Source of the DNA: Balamuthia mandrillaris
Lineage: Eukaryota > Discosea > Longamoebia > Balamuthiidae
Assembly (NCBI GenBank): GCA_031835245.1
Contig: JAVKOQ010000426.1
Coordinates: 1 to 39,753 of the forward strand
Reading direction: 5' to 3'
DNA length: 39,753 bases
The notes beneath the pieces were generated by a model that worked only from the letters and a program-made list of their open reading frames with translations, made no database searches and was not told the DNA's origin. This document shows, piece after piece, positions 10,959 to 19,968 of this stretch. A program made the position numbers and the translations under genes. Each line of letters opens with the position of its first letter. The stretch's first letter is position 1.

Positions 10959-11733
10959 AACTAACTTGTGCATGCCTCTAGTCATTCTAAGTGACCAATC
11001 CTTCATTCGAGAAGACCACAGCGACGGCTGCAGTGAAGACGATGAAGTTGAGGAAAATGAGGAATCATCAACCAACCAAACCACGTCATGAAGGTTGAGC
11101 CGAAAGATATGCTCAAGCGCTTGCATTGTTTTCTGTTTGTTGAGACTCCACATTTTGTTGAGTTCAATGCCAAAACGTTCTCGACTGACTTTACTACTGA
11201 GTGCCTTCTTCACGTTTGGATCGGAGAGAGCAGAGTCCAAAGCAGGATCCAACGAGAGGTCAAAAGAAGCAGCAAAGCGAATGGCTCTCAACACGCGCAA
11301 TGGATCTTCCAGCATTGTGTCCAACGGAGCAATTGGCGTGCGAAGAACTTTGTTTTGGAGATCGTCCAGTCCCATTCCGGTCCAGTCCTCGACGTTGTCG
11401 TCGTGAATGTTGTAGAACAGAGCGTTGATAGTGAAGTCTCTTCTCTTTACGTCTTCTTTTTCGTTGCCCAGTTTCTATATCAGCAAACACCAAAGAGCGA
11501 GAGAAAGGAAACGATTAATGGAGATGGGTATAAGCAATTGAGAAGCAAAGAGAGAAAGCAAGAATGTACCATTTGAGGGATTCGACAATCGGGGTTATAT
11601 TCTTCTACCCTCAAATTCACAAACTCGATAGGGTGCCCAAAGATAGACATGACAGCAGTTTCAAGATGTTTAGACTGCTCTGGATTTGCCTTTATCAAAC
11701 CTTTTTATTCCAAATAAATCAAAACGAATCCGG

Positions 11734-11777
<44 letters not shown>

Positions 11778-12596
11778 ATGTTATAGCTATATGAGGGAAG
11801 GGCGTACCCACTCGTGAAGCTTTAATACCCCGCTGTTCTTGGTATTTCACGACATATTCACAAAACTCGATGCCGGTCATCCCTGATAATGCTATATCCA
11901 GATCACCACAGCCTTCCTGTTGCCGCTGTGGCGGTGCTGCCTTGCCCGCCAATAACTTTTAAAACCAACGGAGCATGAGAAAGGAGAGCTGCAAAGCAGA
12001 GAATCACACAACGGACAAAGAGAAGGAAGAAGCGGAAAAGAGATAACCTTATCACGGACCCAGCCGCCAGCAACACGAAGGGTGGTCGGGAGGGAGTAGG
12101 CATGAACCACGTCTCGCAAAAACCGGAAGACTTCTGCCTCTTCTTGCGAAATATGAATGTGCTCTTCTCCCCTTAACTGCAGGGCCGTTATTTTAGGTGA
12201 GAAAGTATGCGCACTGAAAACCACACCTAAGATTAGCAGATGAGAGACAAAAAAAACCTTCTTTGGGAGGTCCTCGCCACCTGTTGTGGGAATGGGGTTG
12301 GTGCTGGTGCAAAAGCTGCAGCGACTTTGGCGGGGGTAGCCACCAAGAGCAGGCGGTGCCAGTGCTCTCTTGGTAGCGCCAGCCAGCGAAAAAAGAGAGG
12401 ATCGCCGCCACCAAGCTCCTCTGTAACCGGAAAACGACGACGAACAAGCGCGAGGAGGAGCAAAGTGGAACGACCGCGCTGACCTCCTTGATGCAGCGGC
12501 GCAGCACGTTCCGGTTTTAGGAAGACGCAGCTTTAGCAGGGCAGGGCAAGGTAGCGGCTGCCGCTCGCGAAAGTGCAACAAACCGTTCTTTTTCAT
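9630..12596 (-). CDS. TRNT1: CCA-adding tRNA nucleotidyltransferase (eight exons)
   Basis: Predicted 743-residue class II nucleotidyltransferase that adds CCA to tRNA 3' ends. Exons: 12596-12048, 11955-11808, 11700-11570, 11474-10966, 10841-10622, 10525-10081, 9924-9854, 9788-9630, all in phase. Diagnostic motifs: AGGWVRDK (176-183), catalytic DLD (Asp201, Asp203), GLIKANPEQSKHLETA, YNPDCRIPQM, RRDFTINALFYN (287-298), and the base-templating EDPLR (332-336) followed by VLRAIRFA. The C-terminus has LNGEDIMKELN then GPAVGEF, as in eukaryotic CCA enzymes. Several motifs are restored only by splicing, which confirms the introns. The first ~150 residues are Arg/Ala/Ser-rich and nearly free of acids, a probable mitochondrial presequence; dual cytosol and mitochondrial forms are known for the family. 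A later start is possible. Introns 3' of exons 2, 4 and 6 contain CT or CTCCCT repeats. Confidence 0.93.
9947..10076 (+). repeat. (GGGAGA)n hexanucleotide array in intron 6 of the CCA-enzyme gene
   Basis: About 130 bp of GGGAGA units with GGGAGG and GGAGAG variants. On the sense strand of the host gene it reads CTCCCT and fills nearly the whole intron (9925-10080), from about 4 nt after the donor. Confidence 0.9.
10918..10953 (+). repeat. (GA)n run in intron 4 of the CCA-enzyme gene
   Basis: GA on the plus strand, so CT on the sense strand. It starts about 12 nt after the donor at 10965. Confidence 0.9.
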
Positions 12597-12706
12597 CTTC
12601 CTCCCTTTTTTTTCCTAGAATTTGATTTTTTTCTTCGTTTTTAGCGCTATCTTTTCCTGGCAGGAGAAGGCACAAACAACCAAGTGTTTCCCTTTCTCTC
12701 GGTAAT

Positions 12707-12740
<34 letters not shown>

Positions 12741-13476
12741 TTTTGGTTTATTTTTTGCTCTCTTCCAGAGAGAAAAAGAATGTGGGCACTCCAATGAACG
12801 CCAAGAGCGCTAAAGACAATTCGTGCTAGAGGCGTAGATACACAGGCCGTGGTCGTTTCACGTTTTTCTGAGTCCCAAGGTTCGCACAGCGCGAAGGAAA
12901 AGACAGGCACAAAACGTTTCCGTTTGCTTTCCTCCCCCTTTTTACATCAAACCGGAAGACTGTCGAAAGTAAATTTGTCGACATGATGTCCGCAATTATT
13001 TATACTCGCCTCTCCTCCCCCTCTTCATTGTGGGACGCTTCTCCCCCTCTCTTCTCTCCTGCTCCTCACCTTTGTCGTTAGTTTTCTTTTCCATTTATTC
13101 TTTCTTGCCCTTTCGACAATCCATCCATCAACGCTCGGTTCTCTATCTTCTTTACTGACTTTCTTTTTTTTTTTAAAAAAAAAAAAGAGACTGTTTTTTC
13201 CTTGCAAGGAATTCTCTGTGTGGATTCGGATGAATTGTAATGGTGTTGGTTGTGGAAAGTTCTTCCTCTTGCTCCATAGGAACAGAATCTCCGTGGCGAG
13301 CCTGCGCCGTCCATGAGCCATCTCTTGCTTCTGCTCGTGTTTCATTCGTCAGTGCATCTTTTTGTTTGTGCGGAGGATATTGAGTTCCTAGGAAACCATC
13401 TGGCAGCCAGCTGTGTGGCAGTACGTCCAACCCAACCTTGAAGAACGAAAGATAAAGAAAAACTGCTGCCCACGCG
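12597..13476. promoter_or_regulatory. Divergent promoter region, CCA-enzyme and hemerythrin-like genes
   Basis: 880 bp between divergent start codons. It contains a CT run (12711-12737), a T/A switch tract near 13166-13188 (long T run followed by A run) and otherwise mixed sequence. Antisense frames here (for example 13025-13689) show no family resemblance and no splice support. No gene is called. Confidence 0.4.
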
Positions 13477-13795
13477 ATGGCTACCTTCGATACGGTCATT
13501 CTGGGGGAACATGAGAAGATTAGAACGCTGTGGAGAGAGGTAAAAGAGAAGAACAACGCAGAAGCGGCCAACAGTCTCATCACACAAATATGCGTCCATT
13601 TTGGGATGGAAGCAATGGTCGTGTACCCTGAGATAAGGAAGCGGGTGCCTGATGGAGACCAGCTGGCCAGGAAACTTCTCCAGCAACACCTTCTAATAGA
13701 AAACCGGCTGGCTGAGCTCCAACAACAACGGCAACAGCTGCCAACAACAGAAGAAGATTCTCAATGGGCCATCCTTGAAGAAGTTATTCCGGTTT

Positions 13796-13837
<42 letters not shown>

Positions 13838-14258
13838 CACCACTCTTTTGACCTCTTCTTCTGTGACTGCTTGCAGAAACTCTACGAAATGATGGAAGAC
13901 TTTGAGAACAACGTTCTGCCTCCGCTGAAAAGAGCGTTGTCGGAGGAGCGGCAAAGAGAGCTTGCTAGCAGGTTGGAACAGAGTCGCAACAAAGTTCCTC
14001 ACAGACCTCATGTACTCCTCCATTTTTTGCTTTTCCACTCTCGTTCCTTCCCAAAACTCTTCTCCTTTGTGCCTCTTCTCAACGTCCTTTCCTGCTTGGT
14101 CCGCATAACAACAGCGCCACATGGCCAGGGAGCAGCTGAACGCCAAGCTGGCCAACGCGATGGCCGCCCCCGCCGACCGCATGCCTCACGTGCTCCTTCC
14201 CCCACCTCCCCCGAAGGCAGCAGACGTGGGGCATCCCTCCTCCCCCTCCACTTCTTGA
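13477..14258 (+). CDS. Hemerythrin HHE-domain protein (three exons)
   Basis: Predicted 197 residues. Exons: 13477-13791, 13877-14011, 14115-14258, all phase 0. It shows the four-helix HHE cation-binding pattern: GEH (His12), HFGME (His41, Glu45), QQHLLIE (His71, Glu75), then the fourth-helix region MEDFENNVLPPL (Glu positions kept). In typical members this last helix starts with two histidines; here they are replaced (EMMED), so one usual metal ligand is missing. The tail NKVPHRPH plus a Pro-rich end resembles the PTRPHP segment seen in other HHE proteins. Related proteins bind a di-iron or similar centre and sense or carry oxygen, NO or iron. Intron 1 holds a (CT)n run starting 7 nt after the donor. 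Confidence 0.85.
13799..13833 (+). repeat. (CT)n run in intron 1 of the hemerythrin-like gene
   Basis: A pure CT run of about 35 bp starting 7 nt after the GT donor. Typical example of the intronic CT repeats. Confidence 0.9.
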
Positions 14259-14410
14259 AGAAAAGCGCCCTTGTTGTTCCAAACCAACCGCCCACAAAGA
14301 AGTCTGTTCTGTCCTGTCCTGTTCTTGTATATGCCCATCTATAGAGCACTTCATTTCTTTTCCAACAGAACAGAGAGCAACAAAAAAAAAAAAGAATAAA
14401 GAGACAAAGA

Positions 14411-15651
14411 ATGAAGAGAGCAACGGCCGTCACGCAACCACCGGGCACGAGTTGGAAGGGCTTTGTGGGTGGTGGTTCCGAAGGTCTCTCCTGCTGCTGG
14501 CCAACCGGCAGCGTCCGCTTCCTCAACACCACAACAGGTGCTCGCGTTCTCCAGCGTTCCTCCGGCGCGGCTCCACTTCCCTTCCCTTCTTCCTCTTCGC
14601 TTTCGCTCGCAAGAAGAGGTTTCCACAAGAGACACTCCCCTTCTCCCTTCTGGCTTGACCGCAACCACCAGCGATGGCAAAACGTGGTCATGCTGCCTCC
14701 CTTCCACCACCGCAATCAGCAAGATACAAAATCCGATGCATCACCGCCGCGTTTTTTCATGGCAAAGAGGGGCCTCTCTTTCTTCGGCGCGAAGAGACAA
14801 GAGGAGGACATGGTCAACCCCCATGGGGAAGTACTTGTGTATCAGTCCCCTCCGGCTGGGTTTGCTCGCCTCACTTTTGCTGCTTGCAAAGCGAGTGCTC
14901 CTCTCTCCTCTTTTTTTTTTCTCATCAAAAACAAAAAACAAAAAACAGGATAGCTCGGGTGGTGTGGGTAGGGCTGTGCGCACAAACGGGTTTGGCCATT
15001 GCCTTCGCGCCGTACTTTGTGCTGAGCCACTTGGACCAGATGGCGCTGTGGGGCGGCGTGTCGGGAGGCATGCTGGCTTTCTCTCTCCTCTCCCTCTCCC
15101 TCGTCCGGTACGCCTTCAAACGGAAGGTCAGCAGCATTCACGCTCCTGCTTCTCTTCTAGCGTCCTCTCCCGCCTCCACTTCGACTTCAGCGGGCGAGAG
15201 CAACAATGGCGAGAGCAACAATGAAGAAGGGCCGTTGGTTCGCGTGACGAGGTGGCAACATCCCTTCAAGCAGAGGGAGGAGCTGGTGCCAGCGAAGGAG
15301 CTGCAAGAGCGTTGCTACTTGGCTGTTGACGGCACGCTGTACGTGACTTACCCTGACTACAGGCAGCTCCGCTACATAGTGCAACGCGACGGCTTCATTC
15401 ACAACGCTGACCTCTTTGCGAAGATATTTCCTGTGGCAGCGCAAGCAGCCGCATCCGCTTTGAACGCTGATTATGCGCAGACGAGCGCTGAGTTTGATAA
15501 GGCTACCATTCCCTCTTCTGCTGATGCTGCTGCTAGTGCAGCTCCTCCTTCCTCTCCCGCTTCTTCCACGACTACCGCAGCCTCCACCACACAGTCTTCT
15601 CCCTCTGGTGGCGCAAGAAAGACGCACCACAAAGGCAATCGCCAAAAATAA
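14411..15651 (+). CDS. Two-TM protein of the TMEM70/TMEM186/TMEM223 type, probably mitochondrial
   Basis: Predicted 383 residues from exons 14411-14859 and 14949-15651 (GTTTGC donor, CAG acceptor, phase 2). An alternative junction (donor at 14893, TAG acceptor at 14954) also stays in frame. The N-terminal ~120 residues are rich in Arg, Ser, Thr and Pro with few acids until about 100, as in mitochondrial presequences. The core reads GEVLVYQSPPAG, then a short amphipathic turn and two hydrophobic helices (about LAIAFAPYFVL and GGMLAFSLLSLSLV), the layout of the TMEM70/186/223 group of inner-membrane assembly factors for complex I, ATP synthase or complex IV. A soluble domain (YLAVDGTLYVTYPDY) and a Ser/Ala/Thr-rich tail follow. 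The family call is by topology and a short motif, so moderate. Confidence 0.6.
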
Positions 15652-15683
15652 AGGCTAAACCAAAAAAAAAAAAAACAAAGAGT

Positions 15684-15971
15684 TTAGTCTTTGTCATCGC
15701 TGGTGAGGAGAAACCCGTTGAAGAGCATGTCCTGTGTAGCGGCATCCAGAGCAGAAAACCGGGTGAAGACTTGCAAATCATGCCGTCCTTGCTCCAGTTG
15801 TTGGGCTATCCGCGTAGCATCAGACTCGTCCTTGTAGATCTTGAACGCATCGCTCACGTTCATTCGCACCTTGCGTCGCAAGTGTTCGTGCGGGAACGCT
15901 TTGATTTGCACCATCCACGCCCGATAGAGACGAAGCGCTTCGTGTCGTGTCGCTCCGCCCACGCGGCTCAT
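15684..15971 (-). CDS. LYR-motif (Complex1_LYR) protein
   Basis: Intronless 95-residue protein. Near the N-terminus is EALRLYRAWM, the LYR tripeptide at residues 15-17, followed by a helix with charged pairs (HLRRKVRMNVSDAFK) and RIAQQLEQGRHDLQVF, matching the three-helix LYRM fold. LYR proteins act in mitochondria with acyl carrier protein in Fe-S delivery and in assembly of respiratory complexes. Which LYRM paralogue this is cannot be told. Its stop codon lies only 32 bp from the stop of the convergent TMEM-like gene, and its start is 138 bp from the divergent esterase gene. Confidence 0.82.
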   Translation of the reverse strand: MSRVGGATRHEALRLYRAWMVQIKAFPHEHLRRKVRMNVSDAFKIYKDESDATRIAQQLEQGRHDLQVFTRFSALDAATQDMLFNGFLLTSDDKD

Positions 15972-16109
15972 CTTTCTCTCTTGCTACACCAATTGTTTGA
16001 ATTCTTGTCATGCTTCTCATTTCTTGCATTCATGCAATTGTTACAATATTTCGCATTCTTGGTATTATCGAAATTCCTTGAATTCTTGCAGCTTCAAAAA
16101 AAAAAAAAG

Positions 16110-16369
16110 ATGAAGAAAGCGGAGGAAGAAGAAACGACGTCCGGTAACGGAAGCGGCGGCCGAGCGGAGTGCGGGTATGCTTATGGAGGACAGGACGAAG
16201 ATCGAGCGAAGGGTGACAGGAGCGTTGGTCACTTGATTGTGTTCGTGCATGGGAGCAAGGGCTTCTCCAAAGATTGGAAGTTTGTACAAGAGGCTTTGTT
16301 GGAGCGGTTGAACCCCTCCGACCACACCTATGTTTTCACTGTTTGTTCTTTTTATCTCTGCTCTCTCTG

Positions 16370-16401
<32 letters not shown>

Positions 16402-18014
16402 GCTCTCTCTCTTTCGATATTTGCTTACGAAACGAACCGTTATTTCGTTAGTTGTCATCTCAAGCAAATGAAGGCAAGACCCAGGAAGGCGTCTTAGTCG
16501 GCGCCAAGCGACTCGCTCAAGAGGTTCTTTTGTTGTTCTTTCGTTTGTTTGTTCTGAGCGGGTGGGAGTGAGTGGATTAGGCTTACCCATATATTATTAA
16601 AACAAAGGTCAGTGAGTATGTGATTAGCCTGAAAGCAAAAGCAGAGCATGAAGGTTGGAGCCATGTCTTCCCACTTACGCTGTCCATGTTGGGCCATTCC
16701 TTAGGCGGCCTTTACATACGCGCCTGCTTGCCCTCCCTCTTTGCATCTTGCTCTGATTCGATTCGTCTTGGCGTGCGTTCTGCTTGTTCTTCTGCTTGTT
16801 CTTCTGCTTGTTCTTCTTCTTGTTCTTCTTCTTCTTGTTCTTCTTCTTGTTCTTCTTCTTCTTCTTCTTCTTCTTCTTCTTCTTCTTCTTCTTCTTCTTC
16901 TTCTTCTTCTTCACTTTGAACTTCTTCTTGCTTATGTACTCTTTCATTCTGATGGCGAATACAAAAACAGAGTTATATGTCTTTTTCAACGCCGCATTTG
17001 GGTTCTCGGCGACCAGGCGGCAACATGAAAAAGAACTTGTGGCGAATGTGTGTACATACGGTGCTCAGCACATCTTTTATCTTTTCTCAGACGGGCAAAG
17101 AGTTGTTATTGGAGGATGACCCAAGTTACTCTCAAAAGCTACTCGTTCAAATGAGCGATCCTGGTACTTCTCTCTTTCTTTTCTTGTTTTTGCTTTTCGC
17201 TTATCGCTTACGAACGGACCAAAAAAAAAAAACAGAAGGAGAATACATGCAACTTCTCAGCAAGTTTCGCACCAGAACGTTGTTCTCAGTAGCTCATAAC
17301 GACTGGACGGTGCCCTACACAGCATCTGCCATTCGCACTTATAATCCCTATCCGCTGCCTGTACGCAAGGAGTTGGGAACCAACAAGTTCCAGGTGCTCT
17401 GCATGACTTCATTTGCTCCTGCTCACTTGGAAGCTGTCGCCGCTCGCTCTCATTCCGTCCTTCAGCAAGAAGTGGGAGAGGCAGTGGAGGAAGATCCTTT
17501 TCCTGGTGAATCGAATGCCATCGTTCCTACTGATAAAGAGATTTCTGTGGAAGGAGAAGCAGAGGACGAGGCAGAAGAAGAGGAAAAGGGCAAAGAAGGA
17601 GAGGATGAACACGAAGAGGGAACGGAAGGGGAGAAACAAGAAAAACTGGAGTTGAATGAAAATGAATTTGGAGAGAAAGACCTGCGACATTATCATACCG
17701 ACAACGTGAAGCATTTGGAGTACATACCGGCCATGGTTCAGCAACTCCAAGGTCTTTCATGGCGCCGTTTTGACGTTCTCTTCGGAGCCAAACCTGGTTG
17801 GTATCGATGATCTTCGTTCTTGTTTTATTTTTCGTCTTACTCTTTTAAACAAAAAGGACCACACGTGCATGACTTGTGGCTAAAGAAACCTCCGTTGAAG
17901 CTACCACCGTGGGCTAATCCGTACAGCGTCGCCGGAGCAGACGCTTTCATTCCTCTCTTACTAGACCTTCTCCTCCTCGATCTTTCTCTGTATCCTTCCG
18001 TGTCGCCAAGTTAA
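16110..18014 (+). CDS. DUF676-type serine esterase/lipase (six exons)
   Basis: Predicted 459-residue alpha/beta hydrolase. Exons: 16110-16340, 16452-16523, 16608-16772, 16971-17163, 17236-17796, 17857-18014. Motifs: oxyanion strand LIVFVHG (about 42-48), SSQANEGKT and GAKRLAQE, nucleophile GHSLGG (Ser132), STPHLGSRRPGGN, acid NDWTVPY (Asp243), and SWRRFDV followed by PHVHDLW, where His410 or His412 would be the catalytic base. This order fits the DUF676/ROG1/FAM135-like putative serine esterases, thought to act on lipids. A Glu-rich insert of about 75 residues (encoded near 17465-17680) separates the acid from the histidine region. The ATG at 16110 was preferred because the frame upstream runs into the promoter and the antisense LYR gene. 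Intron 1 has a CT run, and intron 3 a long TTC tract. Confidence 0.85.
16789..16915 (+). repeat. (TTC)n tract in intron 3 of the esterase gene
   Basis: TTCTGC/TTGTTC units grading into a pure TTC run of about 60 bp. It is pyrimidine-rich on the sense strand and lies within the 198-bp intron 16773-16970. Confidence 0.9.
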
Positions 18015-18079
18015 AGCGGAACATATACAGTTTTTTTTGGCTTATAATTTCAAGTAAGAGCTCTTGTTGTGAAAAGACT

Positions 18080-19925
18080 TCAAGAGGGAAAACCACGTCG
18101 CCCGCTGCCGCCACTACCACCACCACGCCAATGGCCATCAGGTATTCGACTGCTCCCTCGTGCTCCTCTGATGCCACCTCTGCCTCCTCTACTGCTTCCA
18201 CCGCGCCCACCTCCTCCGCTGCCGCCACTACCACCACCACGCCAATGTCCGTCTGGTATTCGGCTGCTTCTTCCTCTGCCACCACCGCGATCACCTCCAC
18301 TTTCTTCTGATTGTAGTTGCTGCTGTGATTGACGGCTGCGAGTTGTCCCTCCCCCTCTGCCTCCTCGTTCTCCACCTCTTCCTCTTCCTCTTGATCGTCC
18401 ACTCCCTCTTCCTCTGCTTGTTTTTCCACGACTAGTTCTGGTTGCACTGTATTCATACTGCTCTTCGTCAAAACCGCTGCCGCCACCAGCACCACTATCA
18501 TCATATCCACCTTCTTCCTCGTAGTGGTAGTTCTCTTGTGGATATTCAAATTGCTGTTGCTGTTGATGTCGTTGGATACGTCCTCCTCTAAATGTTGTTC
18601 CTCTATCCGTTGCTCGAGTGGCTCCCCTGCCTCCTGTTTGTCGCGCAAAGTGAGATCCTCCCCTGTTTGCTCTCGTCCGTTGTTGCAGTTGCTGTTGTGG
18701 GTAACCTCCCCTCCCTCCTCTTCCTCTAAAGGCGGTAGCTTGTTGCCGCGATAAATAGCTTGTAGGTTGATATGCTTCTTCCTCCTCATTCTCATCGTAG
18801 TATTCTTCCTCCGCTTCTTCTTCTTCCCCATAACCTCCTGTTTCTTCTTCATAATTTTGCGAGGCACCATAATCATATGATTCTTGCTCTTCTTGATGAA
18901 ACGAGAATCCCCCTTGTCGTTGAGTAAGCACGTTTTTCTGTTGAAAAGGTTGAAGCGTGCCAAGTGCAGCAGCTTTTTCTCCAAACTTACTGCTCCCTCT
19001 ACCTCTGCTGACCTTTTCGTTCTTACCCACTTCAGGTTGCACTTTTGTGGTTGCCGTCGTGGTTGCTTTTGGTTTTGCAGTTTGTGCTTGGTTGCCTGTT
19101 ATTCCCTTTGGTCCAAAGATAAGAGGAATGTTGTTTTTTGTTGTTGGTTTTGTGGGTTCAGCGTTATTGCCAAAGATGGATTGTTGTTCCGCGACAGCAG
19201 AAAAAATGGAAGATGTTGTCTTTCGTTTGGTGGATACAGAAGTGGAAGTTGGAGCCGCTTTTTGTTGTTGACGTTTGAAGATATTGTCGCTACCACTTGT
19301 TGTTGCTGCATTAGTAGTTGATTGTTTTTGTTGTTGCGATTTTTCTGTTGGGAATGGATTAAAGTCAAACAAGCTTCTGCTTTGTGTTTCCGTTGTCTTC
19401 TCCTTTTGTTCGTTCTTTGTCAAGGAGGAAGAGAGGGAAGAAGAAGATGATGAAGGGGGAGATGAAAAGAGAGAAGCAGCAGCTGTTGAGGCTTTAGTCG
19501 TTTTGCTTGGCTTCTCTTTAGATGGGGCAGGAGAAGGTGGAGAGTAACGAGGCAACACATCTGCAAACAAAACGGGTTGAGATGATGAAGACGAGGACTT
19601 GTAGCTATCACCGCTGTCTGCTACAGCAGAGGAAGATGAAGCTCCCATTTTAGGATAGAGAGAAAATAGATCGGCTGACGAAGCTGAAGAATCCAATGGA
19701 GACACTCCGACCGAAGCTTGGAAGGGGTTTGGCTTTTTTTTCTTCAACTCGTCATCATCTTCTTCCTCTTCGTCTGCATTGGCTTTGTGTTTTCCGTCAT
19801 CTTTAAAGAGAAAGCCTCCCGTTGTCTTTGTTTTATCTGAGATCGGCAGCGTTGCATCAAACTTGACCACTGATGGTGTTTCATTCAACTGTAGCAAAGA
19901 AATGATTAGAAAAGCAGATGAGAGA

Positions 19926-19968
<43 letters not shown>

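Noticed and set aside
12186-12245. Possible intron inside exon 1 of the CCA-enzyme gene
   Set aside because: It has a GT start and CAG end, but removing it shifts the frame away from the downstream conserved motifs.
13025-13689. Overlapping minus-strand ORFs before and within the hemerythrin-like gene
   Set aside because: No domain, no junctions, and they overlap the better supported plus-strand gene.
15771-16109. Upstream extension of the esterase frame
   Set aside because: It runs antisense through the LYR gene and its promoter; the ATG at 16110 is at the start of the charged N-terminus and fits the family better.
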